64,000 nucleotides of DNA, from contig NZ_NRCN01000001.1 in the NCBI RefSeq assembly GCF_003130255.1, positions 862,501-926,500 of the forward strand, written 5' to 3'. Below the pieces are notes generated by a model. The model had not been told where the DNA came from, ran no database searches, and saw only the letters and a program-made list of their open reading frames with translations. The stretch is from Aggregatibacter kilianii. GTDB taxonomy: Bacteria > Pseudomonadota > Gammaproteobacteria > Enterobacterales > Pasteurellaceae. Of this stretch, positions 17,831 to 25,978 are shown one piece after another; within the stretch, counting starts at the first letter, position 1, and the number at the start of each line of letters is the position of its first letter. The translations under genes were made by a program, and so were the position numbers.

Positions 17831-18485
17831 TTGAATACCCCCAAACTTCGGTAAATTCAGATAATGGTTCAAACCAGTTGCAAGTCAGTTGCTTGGTTAC
17901 TAATAAGTGATAGATAATTTGCAATCCTTTGGTTCGATAAAGTGAACCTGTAAATAATCGAGAGAGTAGAAAATCTATCGTGGTACTGCCGTGTAACTTA
18001 ACTTGAGTAAGTATTGCTTCAATATCTTCAGGATCACACTGTAATCGTTTGTAACGTTGAACCGCGTTAATGTTGAATAACGCAAGGTGACGAACTCTAT
18101 CTTCATCATAAATATGGAAGATGCACTCGTTCTTTTTGCTGAATGCCATTGCCGCTTTCCATTTTTCTTTCCAATCACGCCAATGTTCCTGCCATTTTGA
18201 TTTCGGTTTTACTTCAATCAAAAGCGATGGTCGTCCATCATTGAAACGAATAAAAAAATCAGGCGTGTAAGGATAAGTCATTCTATTTTTCACAAACAGA
18301 ATGCGAACAGGTTGAGAAATGATTTCCTCTACCGCAGGCATATAAGTAAAATAAAGCAAGAGATCTCGCTCAAGCGTAGATTCGTAAGGAATGCTTACTC
18401 CATCTTTAAAAGGGAGTAAACCTGATACGCTAAGGCGTGTTGGTTTGATCTTACGAACCTGTTGGAAAGTGGATTCTGTTTTCAT
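17823..18485 (-). CDS. tnsA: Transposon endonuclease TnsA
   Basis: This restriction-endonuclease-fold nuclease cuts the 5' transposon strands, so that with TnsB the element moves by cut-and-paste. In the 220-residue protein, ESTLERD contributes E39 (or E35), YTPDFF contributes D76 and LLIEVKPKS contributes E91 and K93, the expected E-D-(E)VK set. A C-terminal winged-helix-like region (about 150-220) would contact TnsC. It is the first gene of the operon. Its promoter region lies within the right-end TnsB-site array, suggesting autoregulation as in Tn7. Confidence 0.93.
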   Translation of the reverse strand: MKTESTFQQVRKIKPTRLSVSGLLPFKDGVSIPYESTLERDLLLYFTYMPAVEEIISQPVRILFVKNRMTYPYTPDFFIRFNDGRPSLLIEVKPKSKWQEHWRDWKEKWKAAMAFSKKNECIFHIYDEDRVRHLALFNINAVQRYKRLQCDPEDIEAILTQVKLHGSTTIDFLLSRLFTGSLYRTKGLQIIYHLLVTKQLTCNWFEPLSEFTEVWGYSND

Positions 18486-18490
18486 GAATA

Positions 18491-18645
18491 ATTTGACCTT
18501 TATTGGTATCTTTTAATATATTTTGACAGCTATTTATAGCTTTTATGTCATTAAATAGTATCTTCTAAGGGTAAAAAAATAGGCTAAAGCCTTATTCTAT
18601 CGTTCTAAGTTTTGCCGATTATGCCACTTATTTGTAACTTTGACA
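18491..18645. repeat. Transposon right end with TnsB-site-like repeats
   Basis: Read inward on the minus strand, the end begins TGTCAAAGTTACAAATAAG. Two more related motifs follow before tnsA: CTATAAATAGCTGTCAAAA (about 18537-18519) and GATACCAATAAAGGTCAAA (about 18510-18492). A terminator-like hairpin (AGGCT..AGCCT followed by seven T on the minus strand, 18575-18592) lies between them and could shield tnsA from read-through. Confidence 0.7.
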
Positions 18646-18650
18646 GCGGC
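18646..18650. repeat. Target-site duplication, right copy (GCGGC)
   Basis: Exact repeat of 7670-7674, lying between the right transposon end and the resumed comM reading frame. Confidence 0.93.
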
Positions 18651-19325
18651 ACAATTCCAAAACCCGGCGAAATTTCTCTCGCACATAATGGTGTGCTTTT
18701 TTTAGACGAACTGCCTGAATTTGAACGTAAGGTGCTGGATGCTTTACGCCAACCGTTAGAAAGTGGCGAAATCATTATTTCGCGTGCCAATGCCAAAATT
18801 CAGTTTCCGGCAAGGTTTCAGCTTATTGCGGCGATGAACCCAAGCCCAACGGGGCATTATCAAGGGACACACAATCGTACGTCGCCGCAACAAATCATGC
18901 GGTATTTAAATCGTCTCTCCGGCCCATTTCTGGATCGTTTTGATTTATCCATTGAAGTGCCTTTGTTGCCACAAGGCAGTTTGCAAAATAATACGGAGCG
19001 TGGCGAACCTAGCGCAATCGTCCGTGAAAAAGTGTTAAAAACCCGCAACATCCAATTAGAACGTGCAGGCAAAATAAACGCCCATTTAACCGGTAAAGAA
19101 ATTGAACGGGATTGTAAACTGGAAAGCAAAGACGCATTATTTCTCGAAAATGCCCTGACCAAACTAGGGCTTTCCGTACGCGCATATCACCGCATACTTA
19201 AAGTCTCCCGCACCATCGCGGATTTGGAGGAGGAGCCGCAAATCACCCAACGACATTTAGCGGAAGCATTGGGATATCGGGCAATGGATCGATTGTTGCA
19301 GAGGTTATCGAAAGAATCCGGTTAA
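18651..19325 (+). pseudogene. comM: comM, 3' portion
   Basis: The remaining 224 codons of ComM, resuming at TIPKPGEISLAHNG with no lost base relative to the left part. It carries Walker B (VLFLDELPEF, residues 306-307 of the joined protein), the MNPSPTGH sensor region, and the C-terminal Mg-chelatase-like domain ending in GYRAMDRLL. An ATG inside the transposon end (18612) opens this frame, but no ribosome site is evident and the product would lack the P-loop. The joined protein would be 511 residues, the normal ComM length. Confidence 0.95.
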
Positions 19326-19372
19326 ATCAAAGCCAATTCACTATATAAAAATGCGGTATTATATAGCAACAT

Positions 19373-20278
19373 TTAAGGCACGCCACGTAGCGATGGCACA
19401 TTTTCATAAGGTGGCGCCGAGGTTGGGGCGGGTGTGGCGCTAAAGAGGAAAATAAACGGTTTCGGCGGTACCACTTTTTCATTCCGCCAAAGACTGCCCA
19501 TAGAAACCAACTGCACATCTGACGGCAAATTGGCAATGCCGGCCTGCAACACTGCAATGGTATTTTTACGCGGATGACCAATAGCAATGGCAGTACCATG
19601 TTTTTGGGCATACTGCACAGCAGCCTGAAATTGGCGTTGAACATCGGCAAAAGCATCGCTATCGTCTAAAAATATGTGCCGATCTAACGCGCGTACGCCC
19701 TGCTCTTTTGCCATTTTCCCCGCTACGCTACGCCCAATGGTACGGCTATCGAGAAAAAATAAATGATGTTCACGAAGTGCGGTCATTAATTTCGTCATTA
19801 ATGGCACATCAGCGGTGGCGGCACTCCCCATGTGATTGTTCATCCCAATGGCATTAGATACGATATGTTTGGCCGTTTGTACGCGTTGATTCACTTCATC
19901 TTGCGTCATGCCTAAATGTAGCCCGCCACCTTCAATCTTGGTTTTAGACAGGGTTTCCATAGGCATGTGGATCAGAATATCGCGTCCTTGTTGATGTGCC
20001 TGTTGGTTGCGCGCTTTAGCGTGTGGTGCGGCGGGAATAATCGCCACGGAAACCGCTTGAGGTAACGCGAGAATTTGTGCATCTTCCTTGGGGTGATAGC
20101 CTAAATCATCAATAACAATGGCAAGTTTGGCAGAATACACCGAAGGCGACAGCAAAAGTGCGGTCAAAAAAAATAACGTTTTTTCAACGTTGGCTTTGCC
20201 AACGACCCTTTTCAGGGTGAATAAGCGAACGAGTGAGCTTATGAATAAAAAAAACAACGTTTTTCTTGTCACGTTCAT
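19373..20278 (-). CDS. yibQ: Divergent polysaccharide deacetylase family protein YibQ
   Basis: A predicted exported protein of the divergent polysaccharide deacetylase 2 (YibQ) family. The domain begins KLAIVIDDLGYHPKED and has ILIHMPME, NNHMGSAAT and GTAIAIGHP motifs. Its catalytic activity is not established. The ATG at 20278 overlaps the envC stop (ATGA), the normal gene pair. The N-terminus is abnormal: 81 bases (27 codons) are inserted in frame, so KTLFF occurs twice. The precursor thus has a second hydrophobic stretch and a basic insert before the original signal core LTALLLSPSVYSA. Export may be impaired. Confidence 0.85.
   Translation of the reverse strand: MNVTRKTLFFLFISSLVRLFTLKRVVGKANVEKTLFFLTALLLSPSVYSAKLAIVIDDLGYHPKEDAQILALPQAVSVAIIPAAPHAKARNQQAHQQGRDILIHMPMETLSKTKIEGGGLHLGMTQDEVNQRVQTAKHIVSNAIGMNNHMGSAATADVPLMTKLMTALREHHLFFLDSRTIGRSVAGKMAKEQGVRALDRHIFLDDSDAFADVQRQFQAAVQYAQKHGTAIAIGHPRKNTIAVLQAGIANLPSDVQLVSMGSLWRNEKVVPPKPFIFLFSATPAPTSAPPYENVPSLRGVP
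20166..20265. repeat. Small structured repeat inserted in yibQ, with flanking direct repeats
   Basis: A 62-base block (20185-20246) lies between two 19-base copies of an A8-N-AACGT-T pattern (20166-20184 and 20247-20265), 81 bases apart. The block folds as three consecutive hairpins: GTTGGC-TTT-GCCAAC, ACCCT-TTTC-AGGGT and ATAAGC...GCTTAT. Removing one copy and the block gives MNVTRKTLFFLTALLL, a normal signal start. It looks like a miniature mobile repeat with a long target duplication. Confidence 0.75.
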
Positions 20279-21573
20279 CGTAACCAACCTACCGGATTCA
20301 CCGCCACGCCTTTACGACGAATTTCAAAATACAACCCGCTTTTGGATTGTCCTCCGCTGTTACCAACTTCACCGATTTTCTGCCCGGCTTTCACTAGTTG
20401 ACCTTCTTTCACTGCAACGGATTGGTTATAACCATATAAACTTAAATCATTTTCGCCATGTTTGACGATCACCATCAAACCATAGCCTTGTAACCAGTTA
20501 GCGAGAATCACCCGCCCATCGGCAATGGCTTTGACCGACGTACCGCTTCCGGCAGCAATCACAATTCCCTTCCAGCGCAATTCGCCCATTTGTGTAGAAC
20601 CAAAACTATTCACAATTTTTCCGCTCACCGGAAAGGCATATTGTTTAGCCGGTTTGCCTAAGCCGGACGAACTGCTTAACAACTGACGCTCCTGTGCAGT
20701 GGGCTGATAAGGTTTCTGCGTTTTGGTTTCTTCCGCCTGTTTTTTCTGCGCCAAGGCGTCCCGCTCACGTTGTTCCTGTTGACGTGCCGCTTGCTCTGCC
20801 CGTTGAATTTCCTGACGAAGGGCATTTTCATTGGCTTTCAGCGCTTCTAATTTACTTTCGTCACGGCTTAAACTTTGATTCAGCTGATTCAAGGTGGATT
20901 GACGCTCCTTCTGCACCTTTTGCAACTCTTGCTGCTGCTTCTTCTGATCGGCAAGTTGTGTCTGTTGTTCTTTATGTTGTTCGGCAATCACATCTTTTTG
21001 TTTTGCCAACTGCGTTTGTGTATTCTGCAAATCCTCAATGAGTTTCATGCGCGCTTGATTCAAATGGGCATAATACGCTTTCATGCGATCGGCGTTTTGC
21101 CCTTTCTCCGACAACATTCGCTGCGCAACCGAAGCATTCGCGCCGGAACGATACGCCGAATCTAACTGCTTCGCCAGTTTCGCTTTTTGTTCTTTTTCCT
21201 GTTTTTGTAACTGTTTGATTTGCTTATCGGTATCGCTAATGCTTTTGCGAATTTCTTTCAAATCAGATTCCGTTTGACGTAATTTGCCAATCACATTGTT
21301 AATCTGATTTTCTTGATTTTTAAGTGTGGATTGCAACTTTTGCTGCTCGGCTTTTTGACCCGCAATTTTTTGTTCTTGTTGTTTAATTTGCTGATGAATT
21401 TTCGATAAGTCATCGCCTTGAGCGGCAAAAGAAAAGGAGGTAAAAAGGAAAAGTGCGGTCAAAATTGAACATGTTTTTTTCAATTGAATAAAACTGCGAC
21501 TTACGGCACGAATATTTTTCGCCCCGCCGATAAGAGATTGCTCATGCTTAATTTTACTCAATTGTTGCCACAT
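20275..21573 (-). CDS. envC: Murein hydrolase activator EnvC
   Basis: Periplasmic divisome-associated factor that activates the amidases AmiA and AmiB for cell separation. The signal core ILTALFLFTSFSFAAQ is followed by a long coiled coil (about residues 55-275, rich in Gln, Lys and Glu heptads) and a C-terminal LytM/M23 domain (about 310-432; FPVSGKIVNSFG, GYGLMVIVKHG, LYFEIRRKG). LytM zinc ligands are incomplete, as expected for an activator rather than an enzyme. The start at 21573 follows AGTAGGTT and gives a long, basic n-region of about 30 residues. It is the first gene of the envC-yibQ pair. Confidence 0.93.
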   Translation of the reverse strand: MWQQLSKIKHEQSLIGGAKNIRAVSRSFIQLKKTCSILTALFLFTSFSFAAQGDDLSKIHQQIKQQEQKIAGQKAEQQKLQSTLKNQENQINNVIGKLRQTESDLKEIRKSISDTDKQIKQLQKQEKEQKAKLAKQLDSAYRSGANASVAQRMLSEKGQNADRMKAYYAHLNQARMKLIEDLQNTQTQLAKQKDVIAEQHKEQQTQLADQKKQQQELQKVQKERQSTLNQLNQSLSRDESKLEALKANENALRQEIQRAEQAARQQEQRERDALAQKKQAEETKTQKPYQPTAQERQLLSSSSGLGKPAKQYAFPVSGKIVNSFGSTQMGELRWKGIVIAAGSGTSVKAIADGRVILANWLQGYGLMVIVKHGENDLSLYGYNQSVAVKEGQLVKAGQKIGEVGNSGGQSKSGLYFEIRRKGVAVNPVGWLR

Positions 21574-21765
21574 AACCTACTTATTCCCTTTAATAAAACG
21601 CGCTAAATATACCATTAATTGCCGGCAGACCTAAGCAAATATTCACAACTCAAAAACTCAACGAAAACCCACCGCACTTTCCTGCCTAAAATTCCCGTTG
21701 ACGGATGCTCAGCATCATCCCACAATACACGCTTATTTTGATTATTTTTAACACAAGGAAAGAAA

Positions 21766-22629
21766 ATGGCTTTTAGCTCCTTATTTACTTTATTAGACGA
21801 TATTGCCTCATTGTTGGATGATGTCTCGGTGATGACCAAAGTCGCCGCCAAAAAGACTGTCGGCGTCGTAGGCGATGATTTGGCATTGAACGCCAACCAA
21901 GTCACCGGCGCTACCGCAGAACGGGAATTGCCTATTGTGTGGGCGGTAACTAAAGGCTCATTAGTCAACAAAATCATTTTAATCCCGATAGCGCTTTTGT
22001 TATCCGCCTTTCTGCCCGCGTTAATTGTCCCACTATTAATGATCGGTGGGGCATATTTATGTTTCGAAGGTGTGGAAAAAATTCTGCACAAATTCTTTTT
22101 TGCTCACCACGACGACCCCCATGAAGACAACAAACCTTTTGATGAAAAAGCCAAAATTAAAGGTGCCATTCGTACCGATTTCATTCTTTCTGCCGAAATC
22201 ATTATTATTGCTTTAGGCGAACTTTCCGACGCGGACATCCTCACACAAATTATCTCGCTTATCATTATCGGGCTAGGCATTACCCTTGTGGTTTATGGCA
22301 TTGTGGCCTTAATCGTGAAAGCAGATGATTTCGGTGTATTTCTTATAAAAAAAGGCGGCGTAGCCGAAACGATAGGCAAAGGCATTTTATTTATCATGCC
22401 TAAATTTATGCGTTCCCTAAGTTTTATCGGCACCGTTGCCATGTTCCTTGTAGGTGGCGGGATTTTTGTACATAACGTTGAAACATTGCATCATTTGCTG
22501 GCAGATTACCAAATCGCTGAAGGTGGGTTGGGAATACTATCCACAATTGCCGTTGGTATAACCGTGGGGGCGCTATGCTGTTTGGTTGTATTACCAATGA
22601 TTAAGTTATTTGAAAAGAAAACCGCTTAA
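21766..22629 (+). CDS. DUF808 (YedI) family inner-membrane protein
   Basis: A 287-residue integral membrane protein of the DUF808/YedI family. The conserved soluble N-terminus (MAFSSLFTLLDDIASLLDDV; AAKKTVGVVGDDLALNANQV) is followed by about six hydrophobic segments. A conserved cytoplasmic loop (DEKAKIKGAIRTDFILSAEI) contains the motif linking the two membrane halves. Its function is unknown. AAGGAAAGAAA precedes the start. It is monocistronic, with a strong terminator, and converges on the phosphohexomutase gene. Confidence 0.88.
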   Translation: MAFSSLFTLLDDIASLLDDVSVMTKVAAKKTVGVVGDDLALNANQVTGATAERELPIVWAVTKGSLVNKIILIPIALLLSAFLPALIVPLLMIGGAYLCFEGVEKILHKFFFAHHDDPHEDNKPFDEKAKIKGAIRTDFILSAEIIIIALGELSDADILTQIISLIIIGLGITLVVYGIVALIVKADDFGVFLIKKGGVAETIGKGILFIMPKFMRSLSFIGTVAMFLVGGGIFVHNVETLHHLLADYQIAEGGLGILSTIAVGITVGALCCLVVLPMIKLFEKKTA

Positions 22630-22710
22630 TTACGCGATAAAAACAATGATTTCTCTGCAAAATATTGAATTGTTTTATATGGTTTGATATTTCTAGGCTG
22701 TAGTACAAAA

Positions 22711-22740
22711 AAACGGTAGGCAATTCACCTACCGTTTTTT
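22711..22740. terminator. Bidirectional terminator between DUF808 gene and phosphohexomutase
   Basis: AAACGGTAGG (22711-22720) pairs with CCTACCGTTT (22728-22737). A T run follows on the plus strand, and an A run upstream gives a T run on the minus strand. It serves both convergent genes. Confidence 0.9.
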
Positions 22741-22759
22741 ATTTCACGGAATTAATCTA

Positions 22760-24418
22760 TTAACAATCCTGTTTCCCATAAGCCTCTTGACGAAGAAGGG
22801 AACGGACGGCGCTGTCAAAATTAGCCAAGACTTGTTCTGCATCTTTAGCATCAGTACCGCGGGAATCAAGGTAGAACTTGATTTTCGGTTCGGTACCGGA
22901 TGGACGGGCAATAAGACGGCTACCGTTTTCTAAAATAAAGACGAGAATGTCATTTTGGCGTTCGGTTTTGGTGTGGTCAATAAATTGTGCCACGTTGAAA
23001 CCGCCGATTTCGCTTGGTGGGTCGTTACGAAGTGCGGTCATTAATTTGCCGATTTCAGCAAGATCGCTAACGCGGATAGAAATTTGTCCGCTTACATAAG
23101 CGCCGAATTCTTTCGTGAATTCATCAGCGTAATCAGCCAATGTTTTGCCTTGTTTTTTCAAGTTACGGACCAAATCCAAGAACACGATGGCAGCGGAAAT
23201 ACCGTCTTTGTCGCGCACTTTGTCCGGGTCAACCAAATAACCCAAGGCTTCTTCAAAGCCGAATAACAAGCCTTGCACTTTACCAATATATTTGAAGCCG
23301 GTTAAGGTTTCTTCAGACTCAAATCCATAACGTTTGGCAATTTCCGCCAAGGCCGGAGAAGACACTAAAGAGCAGGCTAATACTCCTTTTTTACCTTGTG
23401 CTTGATATTGTTTGGCTAAATACCAACCCAAGAAACAACCAACTACGTTGCCGTGTAATGATTTCCAATTGCCTTGTGCATCAGGCACGGCAACCGCTAA
23501 ACGGTCGGCATCCGGGTCATTGGCAATGATGAATTCGGCATTCTTTTCTTTTGCCACTTGAATTGCCAAATCTAATGCGCCTTTTTCCTCCGGATTCGGG
23601 AAGTTCACGGTTGGGAAGGTGCCGTCCGGCCAAACTTGCTCAGCTACGATATGCGGTTGTGGCAAACCTGCTTTGGTTAACGTTTTGCTTAATACTTCAT
23701 AGCCCACGCCGTGCATGGCAGTATAAACGTAGTTAATGTCAGTTTGCGGCTCTTTGGCGAGTGAAGCTGTTTTTGCAATGTAAGCATCAACGATGGTGTC
23801 GTCCAATACGGTGTAATCTTGGCTACGCGGTAGGTTGTTAATGCTGCCGGCGGCCACCTTGTCGATTAATGCGGCAATGTCTTTATCCGCAGGGGAAACG
23901 ATTTGTCCGCCACCGTTGGCTTTGCCTAAATAGACTTTATAACCGTTATCTTCCGGCGGGTTATGGCTGGCGGTAACCATGACACCTGCCGTGGTGTCAA
24001 AATATTGAATGGCATAAGCCAATACCGGAGTCGGCAGTTTGCGAGGCAATAAATAGGCTTTAATACCGGCACCTGCCATGATTTCAGCGGTGTCGCGAGC
24101 GAAAATATCGGAATTTTTACGACCGTCGTAACCAATCACAATAGAAGGTTGTTTGTCATAATCTTTTAAATAATCAGCCAAACCACCCGCCGCTTGTGCG
24201 ACCAACACGCGATTCATGCCCATGGAGCCCGCTTGCAGAGGACCACGTAAACCGGCGGTACCGAATTGCAAACGTCCGTCAAAACGCGCAGCAAGTTCGG
24301 CTTCAGCTTTTGCATCTCCACCTTTCGCCGCCGTTAAAAGTGCGGTCAATTCTGCGTGTGTTTCGGCATCCGGATCTTGGTTTAACCAATTTTGTGCAAT
24401 ATCAAAAAGTGTTGTCAT
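22760..24418 (-). CDS. Phosphoglucomutase/phosphomannomutase family protein
   Basis: A 552-residue alpha-D-phosphohexomutase that interconverts hexose 1- and 6-phosphates for nucleotide-sugar and envelope synthesis. Active-site phosphoserine loop TASHNPPEDNGYKVY, metal loop DPDADRLAV, sugar-binding loop GFEEALGYLV and phosphate-binding loop RPSGTEPKIKFY are all intact. The second of two tandem ATGs (24418) is spaced better from GGAGG. The length matches the long bacterial PGM/PMM group rather than GlmM. Whether glucose or mannose phosphate is preferred cannot be read from the sequence. Confidence 0.9.
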   Translation of the reverse strand: MTTLFDIAQNWLNQDPDAETHAELTALLTAAKGGDAKAEAELAARFDGRLQFGTAGLRGPLQAGSMGMNRVLVAQAAGGLADYLKDYDKQPSIVIGYDGRKNSDIFARDTAEIMAGAGIKAYLLPRKLPTPVLAYAIQYFDTTAGVMVTASHNPPEDNGYKVYLGKANGGGQIVSPADKDIAALIDKVAAGSINNLPRSQDYTVLDDTIVDAYIAKTASLAKEPQTDINYVYTAMHGVGYEVLSKTLTKAGLPQPHIVAEQVWPDGTFPTVNFPNPEEKGALDLAIQVAKEKNAEFIIANDPDADRLAVAVPDAQGNWKSLHGNVVGCFLGWYLAKQYQAQGKKGVLACSLVSSPALAEIAKRYGFESEETLTGFKYIGKVQGLLFGFEEALGYLVDPDKVRDKDGISAAIVFLDLVRNLKKQGKTLADYADEFTKEFGAYVSGQISIRVSDLAEIGKLMTALRNDPPSEIGGFNVAQFIDHTKTERQNDILVFILENGSRLIARPSGTEPKIKFYLDSRGTDAKDAEQVLANFDSAVRSLLRQEAYGKQDC

Positions 24419-24714
24419 CATGTCCTCCTTCTAGAAAATAAAACACCAAAAACTCTGCCTAGCCTATCTAAAAAACACTAAAATTAAAATGTTTATTTCA
24501 GATTAATTTGCAACAATTTGATCTATTTCATAGTTCTCTCAAAGGCAATCGATTGCCCGTAAAAACCGTCCATTGCCAAACAATGACAAATATCAATCGA
24601 ATTAGCCATTTTTAAGCCCAAGTGCGGTGGAAATTAAAAGAGTTTTCCCTTTCAAAAAAAACGTTTTTTTGCTATAAATGACGTAGTTTTTTAATCAATC
24701 TTAGGAGATCTATC

Positions 24715-25398
24715 ATGGAATTAGTTTTTATTCGTCACGGCTTCAGTGAATGGAATGCAAAAAACTTATTTACCGGTTGGCGTGATGTAAATTTAACCGA
24801 ACGCGGTGTGGAAGAAGCGAAAGCGGCAGGCAAAAAATTATTGGATGCCGGCTTTGAATTCGACATTGCTTTCACTTCCGTTTTAACCCGCGCGATCAAA
24901 ACCTGTAACATCGTATTGGAAGAATCCCACCAACTATGGATTCCGCAAGTGAAAAACTGGCGTTTGAACGAACGTCACTACGGTGAATTACAAGGCTTAG
25001 ACAAAAAAGCCACCGCCGAAAAATACGGTGATGAGCAAGTTCATATTTGGCGCCGTTCTTATGACACCTTACCACCATTATTAGATCCGAAAGACCCGAA
25101 TTCCGCCCACAATGACCGCCGTTACGCACACTTGCCGGATGATGTGATTCCGGATGGCGAAAACTTAAAAGTGACCTTAGAACGTGTACTTCCGTTCTGG
25201 GAAGACCAAATCGCACCGGCATTATTAAGCGGAAAACATGTTTTAGTGGTCGCGCACGGTAACTCTCTACGTGCCTTGGCAAAACACATTGAAGGCATTT
25301 CCGATGCAGATATCATGGATTTAGAAATCCCAACCGGTCAGCCGTTGGTTTACAAATTAGACGACAACCTAAAAGTAGTTGAGAAATTCTATTTGTAA
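24715..25398 (+). CDS. gpmA: 2,3-bisphosphoglycerate-dependent phosphoglycerate mutase
   Basis: Glycolytic enzyme interconverting 3- and 2-phosphoglycerate. The phosphohistidine motif [10 protein letters not shown] is at residues 5-14, with [10 protein letters not shown], the acid/base segment [10 protein letters not shown], and the second catalytic His in [11 protein letters not shown]. The length (227 residues) is the family norm. AGGAGATCTATC precedes the start. It is monocistronic, ending in an inverted-USS terminator. Confidence 0.97.
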   Translation: MELVFIRHGFSEWNAKNLFTGWRDVNLTERGVEEAKAAGKKLLDAGFEFDIAFTSVLTRAIKTCNIVLEESHQLWIPQVKNWRLNERHYGELQGLDKKATAEKYGDEQVHIWRRSYDTLPPLLDPKDPNSAHNDRRYAHLPDDVIPDGENLKVTLERVLPFWEDQIAPALLSGKHVLVVAHGNSLRALAKHIEGISDADIMDLEIPTGQPLVYKLDDNLKVVEKFYL

Positions 25399-25423
25399 TC
25401 GTTACCCATTCACTATAAAAAAA

Positions 25424-25461
25424 CACCGCACTTTGAAACCGAAAGTGCGGTGATTTTTTTT
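25424..25461. terminator. Inverted-USS terminator after gpmA
   Basis: CACCGCACTTT (25424-25434) pairs perfectly with AAAGTGCGGTG (25442-25452), and a run of eight T follows. Upstream A residues make it usable for the converging yfbU gene as well. Confidence 0.88.
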
Positions 25462-25470
25462 AACGTTTTC

Positions 25471-25965
25471 TTAAGCGTTCAGGATATTTTGAATTTCTGC
25501 CATACTTAAATGATATTCATGTGGGCAGGCTTTCCAGGCTTCCAACATACGGGAATATTTATCCCACATTGGGGTTTGGGAATCACAACCGTGTTCGCAC
25601 CGCATGAATTCTTGATATTGTCCCTCCACGCCGGTGATAAAGCGAAGATAGCTAAGGAATTTTTTCTCACGCACGGCGCAATAACCCACAAACTGTAAGC
25701 GATGCTCGCTTAAGTCGGATTTATCGGCCAAATTGTTGTAAGAAATTTGCAACGCTTTGTACATTTCCAATGTGTTTAAGACGGTGCGGCACTCTTCTTC
25801 CGAAATGGCGGAAAATTCTTTATCCAGTTCGCGCAATTCTAATGCAAAGCCACCTTTAACGATGGTTTCCAAACGTTGATATTTAGCCGCATTATCCGGG
25901 TCCAATAACCCCATTAATTTGTATTGGTTGGCTAAAATTAAACGTTGTGTGGATGACATTTCCAT
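25471..25965 (-). CDS. yfbU: YfbU family protein (UPF0304)
   Basis: A 164-residue cytoplasmic protein, collinear with E. coli YfbU. It starts MEMSSTQRLILANQYKLM and has the conserved LDKEFSAISEEECRTVLNTLEMYKAL and FVGYCAVREKKFLSYLRFI blocks. YfbU is all-helical; toxicity on overexpression has been reported, but its normal role is unknown. It follows mlaA after 13 bases on the same strand, so it is probably cotranscribed. Confidence 0.9.
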   Translation of the reverse strand: MEMSSTQRLILANQYKLMGLLDPDNAAKYQRLETIVKGGFALELRELDKEFSAISEEECRTVLNTLEMYKALQISYNNLADKSDLSEHRLQFVGYCAVREKKFLSYLRFITGVEGQYQEFMRCEHGCDSQTPMWDKYSRMLEAWKACPHEYHLSMAEIQNILNA

Positions 25966-25978
25966 AATCTATCTCCTG

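Larger units (their letters stand above)
7675..18645. mobile_element. Tn7-like (Tn6022-type) transposon inserted in comM
   Basis: A 10,971-bp element bounded by TGT...ACA ends. The terminal 24 bases of the two ends match at 19 positions when one is inverted (TGTTAAAATGACAAATAA on the left, TGTCAAAGTTACAAATAA on the right). It is flanked by a 5-bp duplication. Deleting the element plus one copy gives a continuous comM frame through VGGGTIPKPGE. It encodes TnsA, TnsB, TnsC, a TniQ/TnsD protein, a TnsF-like target selector, a TnsE-like protein and cargo. No USS core is visible inside it, unlike its flanks. Tn6022-like elements are known to insert in comM. Confidence 0.95.

Noticed and set aside
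7675-18645. CRISPR-associated transposon (RNA-guided Tn7)
   Set aside because: No cas genes or CRISPR array are present in the element, and the comM insertion with a TnsF-like protein explains the target choice.
18612-18650. A start inside the right transposon end producing a functional C-terminal ComM
   Set aside because: The frame is open from 18612, but there is no ribosome site and the product would lack the P-loop, so a functional ComM is not expected.
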